From positions 1 to 11,420 of the forward strand of contig JAEOTI010000409.1 in assembly GCA_016839955.1 (NCBI GenBank): DNA of 11,420 nt. The letters are read 5' to 3'. Position 1 is the stretch's first letter, and every line of letters starts with the position of its first letter. Made by a program: the position numbers and the translations under genes. This document shows, in pieces, positions 1-6,682 of this stretch. This DNA is from Candidatus Hodarchaeota archaeon (GTDB lineage Archaea > Asgardarchaeota > Heimdallarchaeia > Hodarchaeales > YT1-057). The notes under the pieces are model-generated. The model saw nothing but the letters and a program-made list of their open reading frames with translations. It did not search any database and was not told the DNA's origin.

Positions 1-48
1 CATATGAATGATAGGCAATAATCGATAGCTATGAATCATAGACTATAG

Positions 49-62
49 GCTATATATAAATT
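49..62 (+). promoter_or_regulatory. TATA-like box
   Basis: The sequence CTATATATAAATTT resembles an archaeal TATA box. Transcription would begin roughly 25 bases downstream, near position 85, and would run into the stem-loop region rather than a recognisable gene. In such AT-rich DNA this can arise by chance, so the call is weak. Confidence 0.25.
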
Positions 63-164
63 TTTGGATGCTAAGAAAAAAAGTGAAAAAAGTCCTAAAA
101 TGTGTAGTATTAAAGTGTTTTAAAGAGAATTTACAGTAATCGAGTTTCTTTATGAGTTTACAAA

Positions 165-203
165 TTCTCAGCAGTTAAGAACAAAAGATGTACTGCTTGA
201 GAA
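165..203. other. stem-loop, 11 bp with one bulge
   Basis: The left arm TTCTCAGCAGT (165-175) pairs with the right arm ACTGCTTGAGAA (192-203), giving 11 base pairs with one unpaired T and a 16-base loop. It lies in a gene-free stretch, downstream of the TATA-like box at 49-62 and about 135 bases past the end of the minus-strand membrane-protein gene. It could be part of a small RNA or an untranslated region. No known RNA family is recognised. Confidence 0.35.
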
Positions 204-302
204 GCGATAACTTCAGCACATTGCGACCTTTCCATACTATTAGCTTAAAGACTGTTTTGAGTTAAAATTTTTAGGTCGTGAAGGCACAGTTCTCCACCCC
301 TT

Positions 303-334
303 TTTTGACGTTTTAGATGGAGTTTGACGAAATT
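303..334. repeat. dispersed 32-base repeat, copy A
   Basis: This stretch begins TTTTGACGTTTTA and matches the stretch at 4015-4046 at 25 of 32 positions without gaps, in the same orientation. It sits immediately after the stop of the minus-strand membrane-protein gene. Function is unknown; it may be a remnant of a small non-autonomous element or a shared 3'-end signal. Confidence 0.35.
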
Positions 335-338
335 GAAT

Positions 339-620
339 TTAATCTTCGAAGAGATCTTTACCGTTTAATCTTTGCTGTACTTTTTCCTTACGAACATCTC
401 TTTCAAATCTTGTCATTTCCTCTTCTACTGATTTATTATATGTCCTTATTCCTAACATTCCTATCAGTCCAAAAGTACATAAAAATAAAAGACTAAAGAA
501 TGAAATCGCCATACTATCTTGCATTTCAGATGCGATAAACGGAGCATCACTTATAGCTCCTAAACTAAAATAAGCATGCCACATACCAATAGTTCCTACA
601 ACCATGGCTAATGCTACCAT
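339..620 (-). CDS. small two-helix membrane protein, unknown function
   Basis: The ATG at 620 gives 93 residues. Two hydrophobic helices are visible, about residues 2-20 and 38-58, followed by a charged, lysine- and glutamate-rich cytoplasmic-type tail (59-93). No family is recognised. The frame stays open for another 37 codons upstream (731-621) and reads like protein, with a basic stretch containing KNLKRLFRRD just before the first helix, until a TGA at 732-734. That extension contains no ATG, GTG or TTG, so the true start is uncertain: the gene may begin at the internal ATG, use a rare start such as ATT or ATC, or have lost its start by mutation. It is divergent from the surface-protein gene at 858, with about 120-240 bases between them. 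Confidence 0.6.
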   Translation of the reverse strand: MVALAMVVGTIGMWHAYFSLGAISDAPFIASEMQDSMAISFFSLLFLCTFGLIGMLGIRTYNKSVEEEMTRFERDVRKEKVQQRLNGKDLFED

Positions 621-811
621 GATTTGATAAACTCGAGGTGGAACATCTCTTGTTAAAATAATATCCCTTCTAAATAATCTTTTTAAGTTTTTGAAGATAG
701 AATTGGAATCATTCTTTAATGATCGAACGATTCAATGGTTTTTGTTTGTCCTATCTAACCTAATTTTTTATTTTCCTTCTTTTACTACCTGAAATTACTA
801 TCTCAAAAATT

Positions 812-823
812 TTTTTAAATTAT
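812..823 (+). promoter_or_regulatory. possible TATA box for the surface-protein gene
   Basis: TTTTTAAATTAT lies about 35-45 bases ahead of the TTG start at 858, preceded by an A-rich stretch. Transcription would begin around 845-850, giving a very short leader. The spacing suits an archaeal promoter, but the AT-rich context makes the call weak. Confidence 0.3.
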
Positions 824-845
824 TGAAAAAAACCATGTAATCCTT

Positions 846-850
846 GGTGA
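846..850 (+). promoter_or_regulatory. Shine-Dalgarno GGTGA for the surface-protein gene
   Basis: GGTGA lies 7 bases ahead of TTG 858 and 10 bases ahead of TTG 861. It is the only purine-rich site near this start. It supports initiation at one of these two adjacent TTG codons, since no ATG is available before the signal peptide. Confidence 0.5.
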
Positions 851-857
851 ATCATAT

Positions 858-3326
858 TTGTTGAAATCTAAAATCATATTCCCATTAATTATCATTTTAT
901 TTTTATTCTCCTTCACGCTTTCTTTTCCAATGAACTCTGCAATAACAGAAAAAGGATATTCTTCAGTTCAAAGCACTTCTTACCAATCAGAAATCTGTCC
1001 GTTCAATTCAACACTTACTCATACGTACAATCAGCCGTTTGGTGAAGAAAACAATTTCACAGCCGCAAATGTCTCTGAAGTATTAGATTCTATTAGTAGT
1101 TACATGCCTGATGATACAACACCTTTTACTTCCGTAACTATTGATGAGTACTACTTAGAAGTAACAATCCTGAACATCACAGTTTATAACGACCATGATA
1201 CAGGAGCTGGTGAGATTTACTTAGAAGTATGGAGTAATAATCTCTACTCAAAATTAGATAATGGTGGCAGTTACTATGAATTAGACGATAGTGCAACTAA
1301 TTTTGCGGTCATCAATACCCAGGTTTTCTCTGGTTGGACTAATAAAACTCAAATCTATATCGATGTGAAAGAAAGCGATCTAGGTTCTGATGAAGAATTA
1401 GGATTAATCGACATCGATGGAGTTTATAACTTCAACTGGACTCAGATTTTTACCACGTCTTTAGGGGAAGCAGATGTTGCAATTTCCGCTAATATCACTG
1501 GTCACAGATCAGTAACCTTAGATGATAACGATGTTGCTTATCTTTACCAACCCTATGTCTTTTTGGATGTAAATGATTTTGCTGATGCTCCCACCATGTT
1601 GTTTTATCGGGTCTTAGAAGGATTTGATACTGAATTTGGAACGGATGCAATTTGTATTCAATATTTGTATTATTGGCCTTTTGAAATGGATAATTTTGGA
1701 GCTGATTTAGGACATTACTACGATTTCTCACCCCTTTATCTTTACATAACTGATGTTGGACACGCCCCGTATAGGTTAGTATTTCAAGCAAATAACCCCG
1801 GAGTAACTGCTTTACCTGCTCAGCTAGAAATCTATTCGTCCACTGTTACCTCAAGCGGTAATTATCTTGAAGAAGTTAATGTATCTGACGAATTACGACC
1901 AATATTAGGTCAAAATGCCATTTTTACAGTAGATGAATATCCTATTGATGATTTCTATAATGATCCTGATTTTTACACTTATCCCTCAACAGAATTACCG
2001 GATATAGTATGTCCATTAATTATGGTGACAGATTCTTACCATAATTTGGAGTTTGGGGATAGTGCAATTGGTACTACAGATTTTGGTTATAACCCCTCTT
2101 TGACCAATTTTACAGATATATGGATAGAAACCTTCTATGAGTTATTAGAAGAGTCATTCAATTCACCATTACATGATTATTCATGGAATAACTACGAAGT
2201 ACCCGAGAATTTGTCCTTAACGTTAGATATAAAACAAAACCCGTTCATTTATCCTTTTCAAACAGACTGCTTTGAAAATGTAACACATCAAAACAGTTTT
2301 GCTCGAGAACAAGAAGCATCAGACCTTACTGGGATTATTGATTTTACAACGACATTAGTCCTCCCCGGAATTCTAAATATTACGTATCCTGAGTCTGTAG
2401 AACCAGGAGACGATGTAGAACTATTAATATCTGTAGATATGCTAGGAGATGAAGCTAATCTAATCATAGACTATATTTTTGATCTTAATGTATCATTGGG
2501 GGTTTGGTTTATCCATACAAATTCTTCGATAGACTTGGATGGGCGAATTGACGTGAAAATCCCACTTGATACTATTTCTACTTGGCAACGAAAGACAGGG
2601 TTTAATGCATGGGAAGATGTCGCGAATTTCAGAGATTATCTAACTATTGATTATCTCTTCCTTGAAGCGGCCCTATTGGGCCCAATTGCGAATGCTTCTG
2701 TATCAGTCCATCTACTCGACATCGTTTCAGATATCATATCTACTGTGTATCCTGCCTCTGCACCACTGTTTGAAATATTAGAGTGGTTTGTTGAGGGGAT
2801 AGACCTCGTCTTAGAACCGGAACTCCGAGGAATTATGGTAGGAGAATTAACGACCACTAATCCATCAATTGCTTCATTAAATACAGACACTATCCGATTT
2901 GATGAGGACAATGATCTTGTTTCGGTAATGATGTCAATCGATAACGGAGCTACTTCAACAGATGATTTCTCAATAGAAGTGTCAGACCTAAGTTATGGTC
3001 TTAATTTTACTAATGCTTGGAGTTTAGTGGTAGATTTTTCAGATTTGGTTAATCTGTTTATTGAAGATTGGGAATGGGATATCGGGATATATCCAAATCT
3101 TGAATGGACATCAACTACGAAAACAGGAGAGATTCAATCAAACGCTACGTTAGTGCAATCAGGTAATATTGATGTTTCCCCCACAGTATCATCTTCTGAA
3201 AGTAGTTCTGAAAGTGAAACTGCCTCAACTACCTCTGAAGCCAGTGCATCTAGTTCTGGATTCACCATAATCGTTGTTCTAATCACTAGCGTTGTAATTC
3301 TTGGTTTTAAACGAAAATGGAAATAA
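858..3326 (+). CDS. large secreted, membrane-anchored surface protein
   Basis: This 822-residue protein starts at TTG. It opens with a signal peptide: a short basic end (K3, K5), a hydrophobic core at about 6-23, and a likely cut near 24-30. The long acidic ectodomain (about 30-770) is rich in D, E, Y, F, T and S, has 17 N-x-S/T glycosylation sequons, and has four cysteines (C47, C266, C385, C471) that could form two disulfides. It ends in a Ser/Glu/Thr-rich stalk (about 772-799), a hydrophobic helix (about 802-817) and the basic tail KRKWK. This three-part tail is typical of archaeal cell-surface proteins, anchored by the helix or processed by a sortase-like enzyme (inference). No catalytic motif is visible; segments around 500-545 and 700-750 look like beta-sandwich material. 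Candidate roles are cell envelope, adhesion or ligand binding. It is probably transcribed alone, with a T-rich tract following. Confidence 0.8.
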   Translation: MLKSKIIFPLIIILFLFSFTLSFPMNSAITEKGYSSVQSTSYQSEICPFNSTLTHTYNQPFGEENNFTAANVSEVLDSISSYMPDDTTPFTSVTIDEYYLEVTILNITVYNDHDTGAGEIYLEVWSNNLYSKLDNGGSYYELDDSATNFAVINTQVFSGWTNKTQIYIDVKESDLGSDEELGLIDIDGVYNFNWTQIFTTSLGEADVAISANITGHRSVTLDDNDVAYLYQPYVFLDVNDFADAPTMLFYRVLEGFDTEFGTDAICIQYLYYWPFEMDNFGADLGHYYDFSPLYLYITDVGHAPYRLVFQANNPGVTALPAQLEIYSSTVTSSGNYLEEVNVSDELRPILGQNAIFTVDEYPIDDFYNDPDFYTYPSTELPDIVCPLIMVTDSYHNLEFGDSAIGTTDFGYNPSLTNFTDIWIETFYELLEESFNSPLHDYSWNNYEVPENLSLTLDIKQNPFIYPFQTDCFENVTHQNSFAREQEASDLTGIIDFTTTLVLPGILNITYPESVEPGDDVELLISVDMLGDEANLIIDYIFDLNVSLGVWFIHTNSSIDLDGRIDVKIPLDTISTWQRKTGFNAWEDVANFRDYLTIDYLFLEAALLGPIANASVSVHLLDIVSDIISTVYPASAPLFEILEWFVEGIDLVLEPELRGIMVGELTTTNPSIASLNTDTIRFDEDNDLVSVMMSIDNGATSTDDFSIEVSDLSYGLNFTNAWSLVVDFSDLVNLFIEDWEWDIGIYPNLEWTSTTKTGEIQSNATLVQSGNIDVSPTVSSSESSSESETASTTSEASASSSGFTIIVVLITSVVILGFKRKWK

Positions 3327-3350
3327 GGGATTGATAGAGAAAACAATATA

Positions 3351-3379
3351 TTTTCACTTTCTTCCCCCCTTTTTTTCTT
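3351..3379 (+). terminator. pyrimidine/T-rich terminator after the surface-protein gene
   Basis: A run of pyrimidines, with six C then seven T at 3364-3376, follows the TAA by about 25 bases. No hairpin is evident, which fits archaeal T-tract termination. The overlapping ATATATTTT at about 3346-3354 could also serve as the TATA box of the next gene, 50 bases ahead of its ATG. Confidence 0.4.
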
Positions 3380-3403
3380 AATCACAGACTAGAGCGGAAA
3401 ATT

Positions 3404-3985
3404 ATGTCTTATAAAGAAAAAATCATGGAATTGGATAATGTACCAGGAATCTACATCTTCTATGGATTTGATAATTCCGTTTTATATGTTGGAAAGACTA
3501 AAAACCGACTAAAGGGTCGTTTGAAAGAACATTTAGTAGAATTCAACTCAAGTGTTATTGCTGATCGGACAATCGATCCACGGGAGATCGCTAAGGTGAG
3601 GTTTTGGACATTTCAGGATGAAAACGAACCAAATCGTTTAGAAGGCGCCCTGATTTCAAAATACAACCCCTTATATAATTTGGGAAGAAAAGATAGGGAT
3701 ATTCGTAAAACTGAACCTACAATAAAAGCACCAAGTGAAGAAGAATCACGAATAATTAAACTTAATCTACCAAATAGAGAAAGATCAGACCCTATTGTTC
3801 GAATAATACATAAATCTCGATTACTATACGACATGGGATTGAAATTCGAAATAGCTGGACTGACACCAAAAGGTGAACGAGCTTTGACCGCTCATACATT
3901 GCAACTATTACGAATCGTTAAGGAATTGGTTACAGAAGATGTTTTTGAGGAGTTTAAAGGCGAAATCTCGGATCTCCAAAATTAA
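3404..3985 (+). CDS. GIY-YIG nuclease-domain protein with C-terminal extension
   Basis: The first 95 or so residues form a GIY-YIG nuclease fold like the N-terminal domain of UvrC. Visible motifs are GIY at 15-17, YVG at 28-30 followed by KT, an arginine helix with R35 and R39, H43, the metal-binding glutamate E80 in RLEGALI, and the closing NPLYN (88-92). All key residues of the family appear present, so it should be an active DNA nicking or cutting domain. The rest (about 100-193) is not UvrC-like; it contains a GLTPKGERAL stretch (about 152-161) resembling the wing of a winged helix, perhaps DNA binding (inference). At 193 residues it is far shorter than UvrC. The start is ATG 3404, with only a weak purine stretch (GAGCGG) before it. 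The NucS-like gene follows after 53 bases on the same strand, so they may be co-transcribed. Confidence 0.75.
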   Translation: MSYKEKIMELDNVPGIYIFYGFDNSVLYVGKTKNRLKGRLKEHLVEFNSSVIADRTIDPREIAKVRFWTFQDENEPNRLEGALISKYNPLYNLGRKDRDIRKTEPTIKAPSEEESRIIKLNLPNRERSDPIVRIIHKSRLLYDMGLKFEIAGLTPKGERALTAHTLQLLRIVKELVTEDVFEEFKGEISDLQN

Positions 3986-4014
3986 TATAGTGAAAATCCA
4001 GTTCTTCCGATGAA

Positions 4015-4046
4015 TTTTGACGTTTTAACAGAAGTTTAGTGAAATT
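4015..4046. repeat. dispersed 32-base repeat, copy B
   Basis: This is the partner of the stretch at 303-334 (25 of 32 identical, same orientation). It lies in the gap between the GIY-YIG and NucS-like genes and overlaps the proposed GTG start at 4039. A weaker relative sharing TTTTGACG, and a shifted AGTTT, begins at 4595. Confidence 0.35.
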
Positions 4047-4560
4047 TGGTCCTGAATATTATTGCAATTCAGTCGTCAAATCACGGTTTGACGAATTGAA
4101 TGAGATTCCGCAGGAAATTAAACAAGGAGTTCCTAAAAAAGAATCATTGGTTTTAGAATTTGCCAGAGAAGAGCTATTGAAAGATTTTCTCATCAATCGT
4201 TGGATTGAAATACCTGAATTTAAGAGAAGAAATTTGCATATCCATGGGGGATTGGAAACAGGTGTTGAATACGACACTGGAATTGCTGGTAGAATCGATA
4301 TCTTACCGGAGAATGATATGATAAATGCAATTACAATAATAGATTTAAAACGTGGGATTAGTGGAGAACGGCATCTTGAACAGCTTTTGAGGTATATGGG
4401 TTGGATTAGGAGCAAATTATCATTTTGAAATGATGTATATGGACTTTTGATCGCATCTGGGTTCCTGAAATCGATACATTTTGCTATCCGAGAATTAGAA
4501 AATGTGAGTTTAATGGAAGATGATTTGTTATTCAAATTAAGATCATTAACTGTCAATTAA
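4039..4560 (+). CDS. NucS/DUF91-like nuclease, interrupted by an in-frame TGA
   Basis: The nuclease core matches the C-terminal RecB-type domain of NucS/EndoMS. GRID (84-87) supplies D87 and IDLKRG (101-106) supplies D102 and K104, forming the PD-(D/E)XK site, with D where NucS usually has E. QLLRYMGWI (115-123) is the hallmark helix. After 129 codons comes TGA (4426-4428), yet the same frame continues for 43 codons (4429-4557, stop TAA at 4558). These carry the expected next strand (VYGLLIAS) and helices, so the domain is split rather than ended. The start is GTG 4039, with an in-frame TGA at 4018-4020 just upstream. The N-terminal dimerisation domain of full-length NucS (about 250 residues) is absent or reduced. 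Family role: cutting branched or mismatched DNA. As it stands, only a truncated protein lacking the last part of the fold would be made unless TGA is read through, so this may be a young pseudogene. Confidence 0.65.
4426..4428 (+). other. in-frame TGA inside the NucS-like gene
   Basis: The codon order is TTA TCA TTT TGA AAT GAT GTA, and both sides are in one frame. Protein similarity to NucS continues without a shift. One C-to-T change of CGA (Arg) would create it, as would several other single substitutions. Confidence 0.75.
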
Positions 4561-4766
4561 ACATTGTTGGTTTGAAAAAGATGAAGTGGAACATTTTTGA
4601 CGCTTCTAGGGCAAGTTTTTAGAGTTCCATATGTGACGAAACATGACACTATCAAGTGAGTCAGAATGCCTTGTCCTATCTTTTGATCTTCAACAAAGAG
4701 CTTGAATTCTCCAAATCATATTGAACTGCATTATAACGTTTATTTGCAATTTTATCTCTTTTCTTA

Positions 4767-5576
4767 TTATATCTTTTTGCTTGGATTTGTTAGAATAAGC
4801 TTCTGTTGTTTCATACTTGCTTCATTAATTAAACGTTTTTTAGCTATCTCACAGTATCGTTTTTCTACCTCAATTCCTATTCCTTTCCTGTTCAATAGAG
4901 CACATGCTACAAGTGTGGTTCCACTTCCCAAGAAAGGATCAAGTACTGTGTCTCCCACATAAGTAAAAAGTTTTATACATCTTTTTGGTAATTCAATTGG
5001 GAAAGGTGATGGGTGTCCAATCTTCTTTTTACTTTCACCAGAAAAAGACCACATTCCATTCGTCCATTGAATGAATTCGTCTCGTTCAACATCCGATTTT
5101 TTACTTCCTCCTTGTTTTTTCCATACATTTTTGTAAAGAATGGCAATCATTTCAACAGGAGCTATTACATAGGGAGCTGACGCAGATAGCCATGAACCCC
5201 AAGCAGTTCTTCGAGAAATATTCTGTTCATTCCAAATAACAGTTGAATGATATTTAAATCCAATTTTTTGTGCTAAACTTATAATATCGGCATAAACGCT
5301 CTGTTGACCACCTTTATTTTTATCTAAAGGAATATTTAGGCAAAATCTGCCATCGTCTCGTAATAAGTCAAATGCTTTAGTGAGCCACTTCATAGTAAAC
5401 TCTAAATAAACATCATAAGGTATTGTATCATCATATGAATCGTATTTAACATCGACATTGTATGGAGGAGAGGTTACAATCAAATTAATAGAATCTTTTT
5501 TTATAATTTTGTTTTCCATAAAATCAGTATTATAGATTAAGACCTTATTCATTTTATAAAAGGGAATTATGTTCAT
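4767..5576 (-). CDS. DNA methyltransferase, beta class (N4-cytosine or N6-adenine)
   Basis: The catalytic motif IV, TSPPYN, lies at 35-40. The AdoMet-binding motif I, DPFLGSGTT, lies at 213-221 near the C-terminus, followed by GIGIE (232-236), whose acidic residue normally holds the AdoMet ribose. Catalytic motif first and AdoMet motif last is the beta-class order, with the target-recognition region between (about 120-200, including the RIGHP-like stretch KKIGHPSPFP). TSPPY favours N4-cytosine methylation, but adenine enzymes also carry it; the target site cannot be read. At 269 residues it is of normal size and looks intact. Start choice: ATG 5576 is used; ATG 5552 is closest to where the family normally begins, and TTG 5603 is also open. 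It lies just downstream of the HNH gene on the same strand, so it is likely the protective partner of that nuclease. Confidence 0.85.
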   Translation of the reverse strand: MNIIPFYKMNKVLIYNTDFMENKIIKKDSINLIVTSPPYNVDVKYDSYDDTIPYDVYLEFTMKWLTKAFDLLRDDGRFCLNIPLDKNKGGQQSVYADIISLAQKIGFKYHSTVIWNEQNISRRTAWGSWLSASAPYVIAPVEMIAILYKNVWKKQGGSKKSDVERDEFIQWTNGMWSFSGESKKKIGHPSPFPIELPKRCIKLFTYVGDTVLDPFLGSGTTLVACALLNRKGIGIEVEKRYCEIAKKRLINEASMKQQKLILTNPSKKI

Positions 5577-5664
5577 CTCAAACAACTCTCTGGTCTTCTT
5601 CAATAAGTTGAGGTTAGTTTTGGGTTTTTTTCAAGGATATATCACTTTAGAAATAAAGGCCTTT

Positions 5665-6258
5665 TTATTTCCCAGGATCGATATGATTATTTATCCTATA
5701 TTTATTGAATACTTCAATAACTTCTTCACAGAATTTAATCATATCATTATCCTTGTATTTATTTGCTGTTTTTAACCACCCAAAAAAAAGTTTTTTTGAA
5801 AATTCATACTGAGAATAATTTTTCTTTTGAAAATTATGTTTTGAACAGAGTGTTTGCCCATTTTCGAAGGTATTTTCGCCTCCTTTATCGCGAGGGAGTA
5901 TATGATCTGCTTGGATCTCAACCCCATCTTTCTTTCCCTTTCCACAAATAACACACTTATAGTTATCCCTTTGGAAGATTTGTTCTTTAGTTTCCGGTGA
6001 GAAATCGAATAAAATTCTTTTTTTTTCAAAATCAGGATCAAATTTATAGATTCCCTTCTTAATTTTGATCAGGATCCCTTCTTGATGTAATCCACGAATT
6101 GACCGCCATGTATCTCTTGGTTTTCTATTATGCAACTTAATGTACCTTTTTTCAACATAATCCACAACAGGTCCATGTTCCATTTCTTCATTTGGATGTG
6201 AATGAAAGAATTCTAGGATTAGATCTTTAATACTTACTTTTCTTTTTTCAGAAACCAA
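5665..6258 (-). CDS. winged-helix plus HNH endonuclease, likely restriction enzyme
   Basis: This 197-residue protein has two parts. Residues 5-75 form a winged helix (helical start, RSIRGLHQEGIL at 52-63, then a basic wing ending GIYKF). Residues 95-150 form an HNH nuclease with a zinc knuckle: C102 and C105 (CVIC), D118-H119 (ADHILPRDKGG, H119 the catalytic base), N133, then C138 and H141 (LCSKHN). All expected catalytic and zinc residues are present. The gene starts at TTG 6258, fixed by a strong GGAGGA seven bases upstream. The methyltransferase follows after 88 bases. A DNA-binding domain fused to HNH next to a beta-class methyltransferase is best explained as a type II restriction enzyme and its methyltransferase (inference from context). 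A free-standing homing-type or regulatory nuclease is less likely. Confidence 0.8.
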   Translation of the reverse strand: MVSEKRKVSIKDLILEFFHSHPNEEMEHGPVVDYVEKRYIKLHNRKPRDTWRSIRGLHQEGILIKIKKGIYKFDPDFEKKRILFDFSPETKEQIFQRDNYKCVICGKGKKDGVEIQADHILPRDKGGENTFENGQTLCSKHNFQKKNYSQYEFSKKLFFGWLKTANKYKDNDMIKFCEEVIEVFNKYRINNHIDPGK

Positions 6259-6264
6259 ATAAAA

Positions 6265-6271
6265 ATCCTCC
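6265..6271 (-). promoter_or_regulatory. strong Shine-Dalgarno for the HNH gene
   Basis: Read on the minus strand this is GGAGGAT, with GGAGGA seven bases before TTG 6258. It decides the non-ATG start of the HNH gene. Confidence 0.65.
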
Positions 6272-6682
6272 GTTGGTTTGGGAAGATAAAGAATCCCATT
6301 AGAGTTTAAGCACTGTTCCAGGTAACTCGAATATCGTTAAACAAAGTAAAGCTTTATTTAACTTTAAAATATTTTTTGTAAAATTTCTTTTGTAATAACA
6401 ATTAACCATCGTAAAATTCTTTTTCTACTTTGAGTGAACGCTAATAAATCCCTCAAAAGCGTATTTTAAAAAAAAATTAGAATAATATCTATCTACAAGC
6501 AATTGCTAGTTATATTGGTGTAAATAGATAATCTAATAGGGTGTATTGTTGTAGAATAGGTTACTGAGCTCATAGAGAGATTAAAGCTAAACTGTTTTTC
6601 AATTTTATTCGAGAAAATCGTTGATTCAATATTTTATTTCTTTTCTAGACTCTTTACCTAAGACAATAATGGGAATAACAAC
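6272..6682. other. AT-rich spacer between the HNH gene and addA
   Basis: No protein-coding frame or known RNA is recognised. On the minus strand, TTAAATAAAG (about 6352-6361) is a possible TATA box for the HNH-methyltransferase pair, about 95 bases ahead of its start. A run of nine T on that strand (6468-6476) could end addA transcription. An imperfect inverted repeat (6487-6496 with 6520-6529) surrounds a CAATTG palindrome. All of these are weak signals. Confidence 0.4.
6487..6529. repeat. imperfect inverted repeat
   Basis: ATCTATCTAC (6487-6496) pairs with GTAAATAGAT (6520-6529) at 9 of 10 positions around a 23-base loop that itself contains AGCAATTGCT. It lies downstream of addA and upstream of the HNH gene. 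It could be an operator or part of a terminator, but chance is possible in such AT-rich DNA. Confidence 0.25.

Larger units (their letters stand above)
1..338. other. AT-rich intergenic stretch without a convincing gene
   Basis: No open frame here looks like a real protein. The longest idea at the left edge is a 23-codon lysine-rich frame (68-139, plus) with no ribosome binding site, which I do not call. The stretch holds a TATA-like box near 49-62, an imperfect direct repeat (4-14 and 31-41, 10 of 11 bases identical, 27 bases apart), a stem-loop at 165-203, and one copy of a short dispersed repeat at 303-334 just past the stop of the neighbouring membrane-protein gene. Confidence 0.5.

Noticed and set aside
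68..139. 23-codon lysine-rich frame MLRKKVKKVLKC... on the plus strand
   Set aside because: No ribosome binding site, very short, low-complexity lysine content expected from A-rich DNA, and no recognisable similarity.
4059..4556. 165-codon open frame on the minus strand opposite the NucS-like gene
   Set aside because: It is antisense to a frame with clear NucS motifs, and its own product has no recognisable domain. It looks like a shadow.
6272..6682. CRISPR array or tRNA in the AT-rich spacer
   Set aside because: No regularly spaced direct repeats and no cloverleaf or T-loop consensus are visible.
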